A stretch of DNA of 64,000 nt from Streptomyces sp. NBC_01116. Its GTDB lineage: Bacteria > Actinomycetota > Actinomycetes > Streptomycetales > Streptomycetaceae. Positions 40,925-50,555 of this stretch are shown piece by piece. The notes beneath the pieces were generated by a model. The model searched no databases, had not been told where the DNA came from, and worked only from the letters and a program-made list of their open reading frames with translations. The stretch is taken from NCBI RefSeq assembly GCF_041435495.1, contig NZ_CP108644.1, positions 7,177,501 through 7,241,500 of the forward strand, written 5' to 3'. The number at the start of each line of letters is the position of its first letter. Position 1 is the first letter of the stretch. A program made the position numbers and the translations under genes.

Positions 40925-41698
40925 GTGGAGCAGGGCAGCGCGCGTGAGGGCGCACGTCCGGCGTATGCCCCCGGAGCGTTCCCGAGTGCTCCGGCGGAAC
41001 ACCGGATGCCGGAGTGCCGGGTGCCGGAACAGGCCCGGGGCGAGCACACCCACTGCGAGCCTCCCGCGCCGCGTGCCGTCCAGCGCCACTCCGTACGCGG
41101 CCAGATCCTGGACGCCCTGCGCGCCGCCCTCGTCGACGGCGAGCTGGTGCCCGGCCAGGTGTACTCCGCCCCCGCGCTCGGCGCCCGCTTCGGCGTCTCC
41201 GCGACGCCGGTGCGCGAGGCCATGCAGCGGCTGGCCGTCGAGGGAGCCGTCGAGGTCGTGCCGAACCGGGGGTTCCGGGTCAGCGAACGCGGCCCCCGCG
41301 AGCTCGCCGAACTGGCCGAGGTGCGGGCCCTGATCGAGGTCCCGGTGATGCTGAGCCTGGCCCGTACGGTCCCGGCGCACCGCTGGAGCGGCCTGCGCCC
41401 GCTGGCGGAGGCCACGGTCACGGCGGCGGCCGTCGGCGACCTCGCCGCCTACGCCGAGTCGGACCGGGCCTTCCACCGCGCGGTCCTCATGCTGTCCGGC
41501 AACGAGCAGCTCGTGACCGTCGCCGACGAACTGCACCGGCGCTCCCAGTGGCCGCTGGTGTCGGGCCCCGCCACCCGCCGGGCCGACCTGCTGGCCGACG
41601 CCTCCGAGCACACCGCACTCCTCGACGCCCTCGTCTCCCAGGACCTCACCGTCGTCCAGGCCCTGGTCCGCGAACACTTCGCCGGCGCCGACGGCTGA
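40925..41698 (+). CDS. GntR family regulator, FCD-type
   Basis: A 257-residue regulator. After a variable N-terminus of about 50 residues comes the winged HTH: VRGQILDALRAALVDGELVP, ALGARFGVSATPVREAMQRL, EGAVEVVPNRGFRVSE. An FCD-type all-helical effector domain follows (LAELAEVRALIEVPVMLSLA, HRAVLMLSGNEQLV). GTG start with GGAGGAGG upstream. The effector is unknown; FCD regulators commonly bind carboxylic acids. It lies divergent from the FhuF-like gene. Confidence 0.87.
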   Translation: MEQGSAREGARPAYAPGAFPSAPAEHRMPECRVPEQARGEHTHCEPPAPRAVQRHSVRGQILDALRAALVDGELVPGQVYSAPALGARFGVSATPVREAMQRLAVEGAVEVVPNRGFRVSERGPRELAELAEVRALIEVPVMLSLARTVPAHRWSGLRPLAEATVTAAAVGDLAAYAESDRAFHRAVLMLSGNEQLVTVADELHRRSQWPLVSGPATRRADLLADASEHTALLDALVSQDLTVVQALVREHFAGADG

Positions 41699-41743
41699 CC
41701 CGGACGGTGCCCGCGGCCCCAGGAGGCCGCGGACGCCGCCGCC

Positions 41744-42541
41744 TCAGCTCGCCTCGGCCGTGCGCGGGGCCGGAGGGCCCAGATACGGGGCCAGCCAGGT
41801 GGGGACGCCGCCCAGGAGCCGGAACAGCCGGCCTGCCTCGGCGCGCAGCCGTCCCGCCTCGGGCTCCTCCTCCGCCTCCGCGAGGGAGATCAGCGCAGGG
41901 GCCGTACCGACCAGGAACCCCAGCTCCTCCCGGATCCGCAGCGACTCCGCGAAGCCGTGCCGGGCCTCGGCCAGCTCCCCCTCGCGCAGGGCGAGCGCCG
42001 CCAGATGCCGCCAGGTGGACGACAGCAGCAGCTCGTCGCCCCGGGCCACCGCTCCGGCGTGCGCCCGGCGGAACGCGGCCCGCGCCGACTGCGGCGACTC
42101 CGCGATGTTCTGCGCGATCAGCCCGCGCCGGAAGTCCAGCAGCGGCCGGGCCGGGGACGCGGGCGCCAGCAGCGCCGCCGACCGGCTGAGCGCCACGCTC
42201 GCCTCGTCGGCCCGGTCCCGTACCGCCAGGAGGGTCGAGGCGTACGCCAGATGGCCCCGCTCGGAGGCGGCGGACCCGCGCTCGTCGTCGCTGCGGGCGA
42301 CGGCCTCCGCCGTGCGCAGGGCGTCCTCGGCGTCGGTCCAGCCCTGTCCGGTGTAGAGGCACCGCTCGGTCAGCAGCGCGGTGCGCTGGAGGGCGGCGGC
42401 CGGATCGGTGCTCGCGTCGGGCTCCAGCAGCGCGGCCGCGTCCGTCCAGCAGGCGCGTGAGCGCAGCCGCCATACCGCGGTCTGGAGCGGAGGATCGTCA
42501 TCTGCTGTCGTTCCGGAACCAGACATGGCGGTATGCGCCAC
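41744..42541 (-). CDS. TPR-like helical repeat protein
   Basis: A 265-residue all-helical protein with TPR-like units such as WTDAEDALRTAEAVARSDDE, ARAAFRRAHAGAVARGDELL and GELAEARHGFAESLRIREEL. Probably a protein-interaction scaffold; no enzymatic motif. The GTG start at 42541 is chosen because GGGGAGGG lies a few bases upstream. ATGs at 42526, 42586 and 42604 are alternatives. It lies between the GntR and PucR genes. Confidence 0.72.
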   Translation of the reverse strand: MAHTAMSGSGTTADDDPPLQTAVWRLRSRACWTDAAALLEPDASTDPAAALQRTALLTERCLYTGQGWTDAEDALRTAEAVARSDDERGSAASERGHLAYASTLLAVRDRADEASVALSRSAALLAPASPARPLLDFRRGLIAQNIAESPQSARAAFRRAHAGAVARGDELLLSSTWRHLAALALREGELAEARHGFAESLRIREELGFLVGTAPALISLAEAEEEPEAGRLRAEAGRLFRLLGGVPTWLAPYLGPPAPRTAEAS

Positions 42542-42660
42542 ATTGCCCTCCCCGAGCGCGCCATTGTGCTGTTGGGTACGGCGCATCTCAGCACGGATTG
42601 GCACGCCGGGCCAAGAGGTCCGGGCAATGTCAGGTGAAAGATTTCACAATCGGCCGGAGC

Positions 42661-42686
42661 GGCACGGGGCCCTCCCGGGCCCCGTG
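42661..42686 (-). terminator. Terminator of the PucR-type gene
   Basis: GCACGGGGCCC (42661-42671) pairs with GGGCCCCGTGC (42676-42686) around a short loop, 14 bases after the stop codon. Confidence 0.75.
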
Positions 42687-42699
42687 CGCGGCCGGAAGA

Positions 42700-44451
42700 T
42701 CAGCTCATGCGCAGGGCGAGGAAGAAGTCGAGCTTGTCCTCCAGGCGCGAAAGGTCACGCCCCGTCAACTGCTCGATCCGCCCGACGCGGTAGCGCAACG
42801 TGTTGACGTGCAGGTGCAGCCGGGCCGCGCAGCGGGTCCAGGACCCGTCGCAGTCCAGGAAGGCCTCCAGCGTCTCGATCAGCTCCGCCCGGTGGCGACG
42901 GTCGTAGTCGCGCAGCGGGTCCAGCAGCCGGGCGGTGAAGGCGCGCCGGACGTCGTCGGGGACGAACGGCAGCAGCAGCACGTGCGAGGCCAGCTCGTGG
43001 TGGCCGGCGGCGCAGACCCGCCCCGGACGGGCCGCGGCCACCCGGCGGGCGTGCCGGGCCTCCTCCAGGGCGCCGCGCAGTCCTTCGGCGGAGTGCACGG
43101 CCGCGCTGACACCCAGTGTCAGCCGGCCGTCGTCGGCGAGCCCCGCGGAGAGCGGCTCGCGCACGGAGGCGAGCAGCGCGTCGGCGTGCAGTCCCGGCTC
43201 CGCGTCGAGGGCCTCGGCGTCCTCGACGCCCGCCCGCGCCGCACCGCCCGAGGCGCCCTCCCCGGGCTCCTCGGCCACGGTGGTGGGCGCGGGCAGCGGA
43301 ACCAGGGCGATGGCCTCCTCGCCCGTGTGCGCGACGGCGATCCGGTCGGCCGAGTCGGGGCCGCCGACCGCCGGGTCGACGAGGATCTCCTCCAGCAGCG
43401 CCTGGGCCACCGGGCCGCTCGCGATGTCGCCCGCGGCAGCGGGCTGGCCCCCGGCGCTCCAGTCGACCCGGGCCACCACGACCTGCCACTGCGGGGCCAC
43501 GCCGAGGCCGGGCAGCAGGACCGGTGCGGCGACCCGCAGCCTGGCCGCGATCTCCGCCGGGGCGGCGCTCGCCTGGACCAGCTCCAGCACCTCCTGGGCG
43601 AGCCTGCGGCGTACCGTGCGGGCCGCGTCGCGGCGGTCGCGTTCGACCGCGATCAGCTGGGTGACGCCCTGGAGCAGATCGAGCCGGGCGGCGGGCCAGT
43701 CCGAGGCGTCGGCCTCGACCGCCAGCAGCCAGTCGGAGAGCACCGACTCCCGTACGTCGCGGGCGGCCGGCACCGCACCCCGGCCGGTGTTCCGGATCGG
43801 GAAGAGCGAATACGTCGTACCGGCGACCGCCGCCCGGTGCGGCCCCCGGCGGCCGGTGCGGGTCGCCGCCAGGTGGTGCCCGGCCAGCGCCGCGCCCAGC
43901 GGTCCGGGCAGCGGGGCGCCCGCCCCGGCGATCTGGCGGCCGGTGGGGGAGAGGACCCAGGCCCGCAGGTCCAGGTCGGAGGTGAGGAGGTCCAGGACGA
44001 CCTCGGGCCCGCCGCCCGCCGGGCCGGACGTCATCAGCCGCCGGTGCCGGTCCACCACGGCCGCCAGATCGCCCGCCCGCTCGCCGGAGACCTGGCGGAC
44101 GACGTACTCGGTGACTGTTGCGAAAGCAACGGTCTCATTCACGGCGAAGAGGGGGAGGCGGTGTTGCCGGCACGCCTCGACCAGATCGCCGGGGATGTCA
44201 CCGAGCTCCGCCTCGCCCGCCGCGAGACCGGCCACCCCGGCGCCCGCCAGGATCCGGACGAACGGCTCCGAGTCCGCCGCGTCCCGGCGCCAGGCGAGGC
44301 CCGTGAGCACCAGCTCCCCGCCGGAGAGGTAGCGGCTGGGATCGCGCAGGTCGGTCGTCATGACGCCCCGGACCGAGCGGTCCAGCTCGTCCTCGCCGCC
44401 GAGCAGCCGCAGGCCCAGCGCGTCGGTCTCCAGCAGTGCGCGCAGCCGCAT
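42700..44451 (-). CDS. PucR family transcriptional regulator
   Basis: A 583-residue regulator. The N-terminal PucR ligand-binding domain (MRLRALLETDALGLRLLGGE, TDLRDPSRYLSGGELVLTGL) is followed by a central GGDEF-like/CdaR region and the C-terminal HTH_30 domain: DPLRDYDRRHRAELIETLEA, LDCDGSWTRCAARLHLHVNT, LRYRVGRIEQLTGRDL. PucR proteins activate purine catabolism genes in response to urate-pathway intermediates. It is divergent from the molybdenum hydroxylase operon, its probable target. Confidence 0.9.
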   Translation of the reverse strand: MRLRALLETDALGLRLLGGEDELDRSVRGVMTTDLRDPSRYLSGGELVLTGLAWRRDAADSEPFVRILAGAGVAGLAAGEAELGDIPGDLVEACRQHRLPLFAVNETVAFATVTEYVVRQVSGERAGDLAAVVDRHRRLMTSGPAGGGPEVVLDLLTSDLDLRAWVLSPTGRQIAGAGAPLPGPLGAALAGHHLAATRTGRRGPHRAAVAGTTYSLFPIRNTGRGAVPAARDVRESVLSDWLLAVEADASDWPAARLDLLQGVTQLIAVERDRRDAARTVRRRLAQEVLELVQASAAPAEIAARLRVAAPVLLPGLGVAPQWQVVVARVDWSAGGQPAAAGDIASGPVAQALLEEILVDPAVGGPDSADRIAVAHTGEEAIALVPLPAPTTVAEEPGEGASGGAARAGVEDAEALDAEPGLHADALLASVREPLSAGLADDGRLTLGVSAAVHSAEGLRGALEEARHARRVAAARPGRVCAAGHHELASHVLLLPFVPDDVRRAFTARLLDPLRDYDRRHRAELIETLEAFLDCDGSWTRCAARLHLHVNTLRYRVGRIEQLTGRDLSRLEDKLDFFLALRMS

Positions 44452-44787
44452 CTCGTCGCCGCCGATCTTTCCGTAGTGGGAGCAGGTGAAGTTCGTGAAG
44501 GAGCAGGTCACGGTGGAAGGGGGTGAAGGAGGTCGTCCGGTGGGGGAGCAGTGGGGGATACGGGTACCTGTTGATTGCGGCGAGGTTGCTGATTCCCGCC
44601 ATTCGTTCGAATCTACAAGACGAGGGCGGACACCAGCCAACTCCTTCAGTGTTTCGGTGACTGCACCGGTAGGAGCGGGGCTTGTGTACTGGGCCACACA
44701 CCACGTGAACACCATATGAACGAGCCAGTCGAGGCAGGCCGTCCCCGGCCCCGGCGAACGAACCGATTGAGAAGAAGAGAGCCACTC
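44452..44787. other. Divergent regulatory region, pucR-like gene and xdh operon
   Basis: About 335 bases with no supported gene. It is lower in GC than its surroundings and holds an ATTCGTTCGAAT near-palindrome around 44602. It should contain both promoters and the PucR operator. GAAGAAGAGA just before 44788 is the ribosome binding site of the FAD subunit. Confidence 0.55.
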
Positions 44788-45678
44788 ATGGACTTCCTTC
44801 GCCCCGCCAGCTGGGAGGAGGCGCTCGCCGCCAAGGCCGAGCACCCCACCGCTGTGCCCATCGCGGGCGGCACCGATGTGATGGTCGAGATCAACTTCGA
44901 CCACCGGCGGCCCGAGTACCTCCTGGACCTGAACCGCATCGGTGAGCTGTCCGAGTGGGAGGTGGGCCAGGAGAACGTGCGGCTCGGCGCCTCCGTGCCG
45001 TACAGCAGCATCATGGAGCACCTGCGCGCGGAGCTGCCCGGCCTGGCGCTCGCCTCGCACACCGTCGCCTCCCCGCAGATCCGCAACCGCGGCGGCGTCG
45101 GCGGCAACCTCGGCACCACGTCCCCGGCCGGTGACGCCCACCCGGCCCTGCTCGCGGCCGACTGCGAGGTCGAGGCCGAATCCGTACGCGGCACACGGCT
45201 GATCCCCATCGACGCCTTCTACACAGGGGTCAAGCGCAACGCCCTGGAGCCGGACGAGCTGATCCGCGCCGTGCACATCAAGAAGGCCGACGGACCCCAG
45301 CAGTACTCCAAGGTCGGCACCCGCAACGCCATGGTCATCGCCGTCTGCGCGTTCGGTATCGCCCTGCACCCCGAGACCCGCACCGTGCGCACCGGCATCG
45401 GCTCCGCCGCCCCGACGCCCGTCCGGGCCAAGGCGGCCGAGGAATTCCTGAACGCCGCGCTCGACGAGGGCGGGTTCTGGGAGAACGGCAAGATCATCAC
45501 TCCCGCGATCGCCAAGCAGTTCGCCGCCCTCGCGTCCGGCGCCTGCAACCCGATCGACGACGTGCGCGGCACGGCGAAGTACCGCAGGCACGCGGTCGGC
45601 ATCATGGCCCGCCGCACGCTCGGCTGGACCTGGGAGCAGTACCGCGGCGCGGGCCGCACGCTGGAAGGAGCTGCGTAA
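44788..45678 (+). CDS. Xanthine dehydrogenase-type FAD-binding subunit
   Basis: The middle subunit of a three-chain molybdenum hydroxylase, passing electrons from 2Fe-2S clusters to FAD and NAD. The 296-residue protein has the FAD motifs VPIAGGTDVMVEI and SPQIRNRGGVGGNLGTTSP, and the CO_deh_flav_C region QQYSKVGTRNAMVIAVCAFG. It is first in an operon with the 2Fe-2S subunit (two bases apart) and the molybdopterin subunit (4-base overlap). Xanthine or hypoxanthine is the expected substrate from the PucR/permease/XdhC context; aldehydes or other heterocycles remain possible. Confidence 0.92.
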   Translation: MDFLRPASWEEALAAKAEHPTAVPIAGGTDVMVEINFDHRRPEYLLDLNRIGELSEWEVGQENVRLGASVPYSSIMEHLRAELPGLALASHTVASPQIRNRGGVGGNLGTTSPAGDAHPALLAADCEVEAESVRGTRLIPIDAFYTGVKRNALEPDELIRAVHIKKADGPQQYSKVGTRNAMVIAVCAFGIALHPETRTVRTGIGSAAPTPVRAKAAEEFLNAALDEGGFWENGKIITPAIAKQFAALASGACNPIDDVRGTAKYRRHAVGIMARRTLGWTWEQYRGAGRTLEGAA

Positions 45679-45680
45679 CC

Positions 45681-46280
45681 ATGCGAGTCAATTTCACGGT
45701 CAACGGCCGTCAGCAGGAAGCCGACGACGTGTGGGAGGGCGAGTCCCTCCTGTACGTCCTGCGTGAGCGCATGGGCCTGCCCGGCTCCAAGAACGCCTGC
45801 GAGCAGGGCGAGTGCGGTTCCTGCACCGTCCGCCTCGACGGCGTCCCGGTCTGCGCGTGCCTCGTCGCCGCCGGCCAGGTCCAGGACCGCGAGGTCGTCA
45901 CCGTCGAGGGCCTGGCCGACTACGCCAAGCACCGCGAGGACGCCCACCCGGGCGGTGGCTGCGCCTCCGGCGCCTGCGGCACCACCCTGGACGCCGCCAA
46001 GCGCTGGCAGTCCAAGCCCACCGACGGCCAGACCGGCGAGGCCGTCGAACTCGCCCCGATCCAGCAGGCGTTCATCGACGCCGGAGCCGTCCAGTGCGGC
46101 TTCTGCACCCCCGGCCTGCTGGTCGCCGCGGACGAGCTGCTGGAGAACACCCCCTCGCCGTCCGACCAGGACATCCGCGAGGCGCTCTCCGGCAACCTCT
46201 GCCGCTGCACCGGCTACGAGAAGATCCTCGACGCGGTCCGCCTCGCGGCCGCCCGCCAGGAAGAGGCGGTCCAGTCATGA
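45681..46280 (+). CDS. Xanthine dehydrogenase-type 2Fe-2S subunit
   Basis: A small subunit of 199 residues with two [2Fe-2S] clusters: the plant ferredoxin-like one (CEQGECGSCTV and a later C) and the four-helix one (QCGFCTPG, NLCRCTGY). Between them is an insertion of roughly 40 residues containing GGGCASGACGTTLDAAKRW with two additional Cys, longer than in the best-known enzymes. GGAAGGAG precedes the ATG. The stop overlaps the start of the catalytic subunit (ATGA). Confidence 0.92.
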   Translation: MRVNFTVNGRQQEADDVWEGESLLYVLRERMGLPGSKNACEQGECGSCTVRLDGVPVCACLVAAGQVQDREVVTVEGLADYAKHREDAHPGGGCASGACGTTLDAAKRWQSKPTDGQTGEAVELAPIQQAFIDAGAVQCGFCTPGLLVAADELLENTPSPSDQDIREALSGNLCRCTGYEKILDAVRLAAARQEEAVQS

Positions 46281-48691
46281 CGACACCCAAGGCCCGGACC
46301 GTACCGGCCGGCACCCCCACCAAGATCACCCAGGGTTCGCCCACCAAGGGCGGCATCGGCGAGTCCACGCTCCGCCCCGACGGCACCCTCAAGGTCACCG
46401 GAGAGTTCGCCTACTCCTCCGACATGTGGCACGAGGACATGCTGTGGGGCCAGACGCTGCGCTCCACCGTCGCGCACGCCGAGATCGTCTCCATCGACAC
46501 CTCAGAGGCGCTCGCGACGTCCGGCGTCTACGCCGTGATGACCTACGACGACCTGCCCGCCGCGATGAAGAACTACGGCCTGGAGATCCAGGACACCCCG
46601 GTTCTCGCCAACGGCAAGGTCCGCCACCACGGTGAGCCGGTCGCCATCGTGGCCGCCGACCACCCGGAGACCGCGCGCCGCGCCGCCGCCAAGATCAAGA
46701 TCGAGTACCGCGAGCTGCCCCTCGTCACCGACGAGGCCTCGGCGACCGCTCCCGACGCCGTGCTCGTGCACGAGGGCCGCGACGACCACCACATCGGCCA
46801 CGTCCCGCACCCCAACATCGTGCACCGCCAGCCGATCATCCGCGGCGACGCCGACGAGGCCGCGAAGCGGGCCGACGTCATCGTCACCGGCGACTACACC
46901 TTCGGCATGCAGGACCAGGCCTTCCTCGGCCCCGAGTCCGGCCTCGCGGTGCCCTCCGAGGACGGCGGCGTCGAGCTGTACGTCGCCACCCAGTGGCTGC
47001 ACTCGGACCTCGGCCAGATCGCCCCCGTCCTCGGCCTGCCCGAGGAGAAGGTCCGCATGACGCTCTCCGGCGTCGGCGGGGCCTTCGGCGGCCGCGAGGA
47101 CATCTCCATGCAGATCCACGCCTGCCTGCTGGCGCTCCGCACCGGCAAGCCCGTGAAGATCGTCTACAACCGGTTCGAATCCTTCTTCGGACACGTCCAC
47201 CGGCACCCGGCGAAGCTCCACTACGAGCACGGCGCCACCAAGGACGGCAAGCTCACACACATGAAGTGCCGCATCGTCCTGGACGGCGGGGCCTACGCCT
47301 CCGCCTCCCCGGCGGTCGTCGGCAACGCCTCCTCGCTCTCCGTCGGCCCGTACGTCATCGAGGACGTCGACATCGAGGCGATCGCGCTCTACACCAACAA
47401 CCCGCCCTGTGGCGCGATGCGCGGCTTCGGCGCCGTCCAGGCGTGCTTCGCCTACGAGGCGCAGATGGACAAGCTCGCCGCGAAGCTGGACATGGACCCG
47501 GTGGAGTTCCGGCAGCTCAACGCCATGGAACAGGGCACCCTGCTGCCCACCGGACAGCCCTGCGACTCGCCGGCCCCGGTCGCCGAACTGCTGCGCCGGG
47601 TCAAGTCCCGGCCGCTGCCGCCCGAGCAGCAGTGGCTGGCGGCGGGCAGCGAGGGCACCTCCGTGGACGTTCGCGCGCTGCCCGGCGGGCTCTCCAACAC
47701 CACCCACGGCGAAGGCGTCGTGCGAGGTGTCGGCTACGCGGTCGGCCTGAAGAACGTCGGCTTCTCCGAAGGCTTCGACGACTACTCCACCGCCCGCGTC
47801 CGGATGGAGGTCATCAACGGCGAGCCGGTCGCGACCGTGCACACCGCGATGGCCGAGGTCGGCCAGGGCGGCGTCACCGTCCACGCCCAGATCGCCCGCA
47901 CCGAACTCGGCGTCAACCAGGTCACCATCCACCCCGCCGACACCCGCGTCGGCTCCGCCGGATCCACCTCCGCCTCCCGCCAGACGTACGTCACCGGCGG
48001 CGCGGTCAAGAACTCCTGCGAAGCCGTACGGGAGAAGGTCCTGGAGCTGGGCCGCACCAAGTTCGGCACCTACCACCCGGCCTGGGCCACCGCCGAACTC
48101 CTCCTGGAGGGCGGCAAGGTCGTCACCGACGGCGGCGAGGTGCTGGCCGATCTCGCCGACGTCCTGGAGGACGAGGCGATCGACATCGAGCTGGAGTGGC
48201 GCCACCGGCCCACCGAGGCGTTCGACCTGCGTACCGGACAGGGCAACGGCCACGTCCAGTACTCCTTCGCCGCGCACCGCGCGGTCGTGGAGGTCGACAC
48301 CGAGTTGGGCCTGGTCAAGGTCATCGAACTGGCCTGCGCCCAGGACGTCGGCAAGGCGCTCAACCCGCTCTCCGTCCTCGGCCAGATCCAGGGCGGCACC
48401 CTCCAGGGCATGGGGGTCGCCGTGATGGAGGAGATCATCGTCGACCCCAGGACCGCGAAGGTGCGCAACCCGTCCTTCACGGACTACCTCCTGCCCACCA
48501 TCCTCGACACGCCGACCATCCCCGTCGACGTGCTCGAACTCGCCGACGAGAACGCCCCGTACGGGCTTCGCGGCATCGGCGAGGCCCCCACCCTGTCGTC
48601 CACCCCGGCCGTCCTCGCGGCGATCCGGAACGCGACGGGCCTTGAGCTCAACAGGACGCCGGTGCGGCCCGAACACCTCACCAGCACCTGA
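46277..48691 (+). CDS. Xanthine dehydrogenase-type molybdopterin-binding catalytic subunit
   Basis: The 804-residue large subunit binds the Mo-pterin cofactor. It has an N-terminal domain (LKVTGEFAYSSDMWHEDMLW), the first Mo-binding region (GVGGAFGGREDISMQIHACL, CGAMRGFGAVQACFAYEAQM), the second (AMAEVGQGGVTVHAQIA, VGSAGSTSASRQTYVTGGAV) and the C-terminal GIGEAPTLSSTPAVLAAI with the likely catalytic Glu. It is coupled to the 2Fe-2S subunit. With the nearby permease and XdhC it probably oxidises imported hypoxanthine and xanthine to urate. Confidence 0.92.
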   Translation: MTTPKARTVPAGTPTKITQGSPTKGGIGESTLRPDGTLKVTGEFAYSSDMWHEDMLWGQTLRSTVAHAEIVSIDTSEALATSGVYAVMTYDDLPAAMKNYGLEIQDTPVLANGKVRHHGEPVAIVAADHPETARRAAAKIKIEYRELPLVTDEASATAPDAVLVHEGRDDHHIGHVPHPNIVHRQPIIRGDADEAAKRADVIVTGDYTFGMQDQAFLGPESGLAVPSEDGGVELYVATQWLHSDLGQIAPVLGLPEEKVRMTLSGVGGAFGGREDISMQIHACLLALRTGKPVKIVYNRFESFFGHVHRHPAKLHYEHGATKDGKLTHMKCRIVLDGGAYASASPAVVGNASSLSVGPYVIEDVDIEAIALYTNNPPCGAMRGFGAVQACFAYEAQMDKLAAKLDMDPVEFRQLNAMEQGTLLPTGQPCDSPAPVAELLRRVKSRPLPPEQQWLAAGSEGTSVDVRALPGGLSNTTHGEGVVRGVGYAVGLKNVGFSEGFDDYSTARVRMEVINGEPVATVHTAMAEVGQGGVTVHAQIARTELGVNQVTIHPADTRVGSAGSTSASRQTYVTGGAVKNSCEAVREKVLELGRTKFGTYHPAWATAELLLEGGKVVTDGGEVLADLADVLEDEAIDIELEWRHRPTEAFDLRTGQGNGHVQYSFAAHRAVVEVDTELGLVKVIELACAQDVGKALNPLSVLGQIQGGTLQGMGVAVMEEIIVDPRTAKVRNPSFTDYLLPTILDTPTIPVDVLELADENAPYGLRGIGEAPTLSSTPAVLAAIRNATGLELNRTPVRPEHLTST

Positions 48692-48697
48692 GAGTCC

Positions 48698-48729
48698 GCC
48701 GGGCGACCTCCCACCGGTCGTCGCCCGGC
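48698..48729 (+). terminator. Terminator of the xanthine dehydrogenase operon
   Basis: GCCGGGCGAC (48698-48707) pairs with GTCGCCCGGC (48720-48729), seven bases after the stop. A second GACAGG/CCTGTC dyad follows within 60 bases. Confidence 0.65.
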
Positions 48730-49062
48730 AGCCCGCCCAGGGCCTGTCCTCACGTCTCCGCCTGCCGGGCGACGACAGGTCCTGGTGGCCCCCCGAACTC
48801 TCCGGGCGGTGCGCAACGCCGAGAACGTCACACTTTTCCGCACCCGCACCGCCCGGAGGACCCAAGTACCGCACCGCTCGCGGTTCTTCGCCGTGCCGAG
48901 GCACGGCATCGCCCCACGTGCCATCCGTGCCGCCGGCACATCCGTTCTGCCTCACAGTCCGTCCCGGCCGTCCCCGGGTCGTGCAGCCGACGCAGTCATC
49001 CCAAATCCCGCATTCAGGAATCTCCAAGCGGGTGCCCCTGTGAACCTTGGGAGTCAGGCATC
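48730..49062. other. Intergenic region before the purine permease
   Basis: About 330 bases without a supported gene. It contains an imperfect dyad CGGGCGGTGCG...CGCACCGCCCGG around 48807-48863, which could be an operator, and presumably the permease promoter. A GGGAG lies ten bases before the permease ATG. Confidence 0.45.
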
Positions 49063-50520
49063 ATGACCCAGCAGTCAGTGGAACCGAAGACCAGTCCGGA
49101 AGGCGCGGGCCCCGGCTCGCGCGTCCCCGCCGGAAGATCATGGCTCGACCGGTACTTCCACATATCCGAACGAGGATCCACGGTCGCGCGCGAGCTGCGC
49201 GGCGGCGTCACGACCTTCATGGCCATGGCGTACATCCTCCTGCTCAACCCGCTGATCCTGGGCGGGGAGGACGTCAACGGCAACCTCCTCAGCCAGCCCG
49301 GCCTGATCACCGCGACCGCCTTCGCGGCGGCCGCGACGACCCTGCTCATGGGCTTCGTCGGAAAGGTGCCCCTGGCGCTCGCCGCCGGGCTCAGCGTCTC
49401 CGGCGTGCTCGCCTCGCAGGTCGCGCCCAACATGACCTGGCCGCAGGCCATGGGCATGTGTGTGATCTACGGTGTGGTGATCTGCCTCCTGGTGGTCACC
49501 GGCCTCCGTGAGATGATCATGAACGCGATCCCGCTCGCGCTCAAGCACGGCATCACCATGGGCATCGGGCTCTTCATCGCCCTCATCGGCCTCTACAAGG
49601 CCGGATTCGTCCACAAGGGCGCGGCGACCCCGGTCTCCCTCGGCCCGGCCGGTGAACTGGCCGGCTGGCCCGTCCTGATCTTCTGCGTGACGCTTCTGCT
49701 CATCTTCATGCTCCAGGCGCGCAACATCCCCGGCGCGATCCTCATCGGCATCGCCGTCGGCACCGTGGTCGCGATCGTCATCAACACGATCGTCGACATC
49801 GACCCCAAGTCGTGGAGCAGCGGCCCGCCGGAGCTGGAGGGCAGCGCGGTCTCCGCCCCCGACTTCTCGCTCTTCGGGAACGTCGAGTTCGGCGGCTGGG
49901 GAGACGTCGGTGTGATGACGGTCGGCATGATCGTCTTCACCCTGGTGCTGGCCGGCTTCTTCGACGCGATGGCCACCATCATCGGCGTCGGCACCGAGGC
50001 CAAGCTCGCCGACGACAAGGGCCGCATGCCGGGCCTGTCCAAGGCGCTGTTCATCGACGGCGCCGGCGGCGTCATCGGCGGTGTCGCCTCGGGCTCCGGC
50101 CAGACGGTCTTCGTGGAGTCGGCGACCGGCGTCGGCGAAGGGGCCCGGACCGGGCTCGCCTCGGCCGTCACCGGCCTCTTCTTCGCCGCCTGCCTCTTCT
50201 TCACCCCGCTCACCGCGATCGTGCCGACCGAGGTGGCCTCCGCCGCCCTCGTCGTCATCGGCGCGATGATGATGCAGAACGCCCGGCACGTGGACTGGAG
50301 CGACCGTTCCGTCGCCATCCCGGTCTTCCTCACCGTGGTCCTGATGCCCTTCACGTACACCATCACCACCGGTGTCGCCGCGGGCGTCATCGCGTACAGC
50401 GCCATCAAGCTCGCCCAGGGCCGGGCCCGCGAGGTCGGGGCCTTCATGTGGGGGCTGACGGTGATCTTCATCGTCTTCTTCGCCCTCAACCCGATCGAGA
50501 GCTGGCTGGGCGTCCACTGA
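49063..50520 (+). CDS. NCS2 family nucleobase permease (AzgA-like)
   Basis: A 485-residue integral membrane transporter with about 12-14 helices. Family marks are RELRGGVTTFMAMAYILLLN, GKVPLALAAGLSVSGVLASQ, the substrate-site region LAGFFDAMATIIGVGTEAKL and SGSGQTVFVESATGVGEGAR. These are the features of the AzgA (hypoxanthine/adenine/guanine) branch rather than the uracil/xanthine UraA branch. It lies between the hydroxylase operon and XdhC, so purine import is likely. Confidence 0.92.
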   Translation: MTQQSVEPKTSPEGAGPGSRVPAGRSWLDRYFHISERGSTVARELRGGVTTFMAMAYILLLNPLILGGEDVNGNLLSQPGLITATAFAAAATTLLMGFVGKVPLALAAGLSVSGVLASQVAPNMTWPQAMGMCVIYGVVICLLVVTGLREMIMNAIPLALKHGITMGIGLFIALIGLYKAGFVHKGAATPVSLGPAGELAGWPVLIFCVTLLLIFMLQARNIPGAILIGIAVGTVVAIVINTIVDIDPKSWSSGPPELEGSAVSAPDFSLFGNVEFGGWGDVGVMTVGMIVFTLVLAGFFDAMATIIGVGTEAKLADDKGRMPGLSKALFIDGAGGVIGGVASGSGQTVFVESATGVGEGARTGLASAVTGLFFAACLFFTPLTAIVPTEVASAALVVIGAMMMQNARHVDWSDRSVAIPVFLTVVLMPFTYTITTGVAAGVIAYSAIKLAQGRAREVGAFMWGLTVIFIVFFALNPIESWLGVH

Positions 50521-50555
50521 CGCCAGGGCCCCCTTCCCGCCTAAGGAGACACGCC

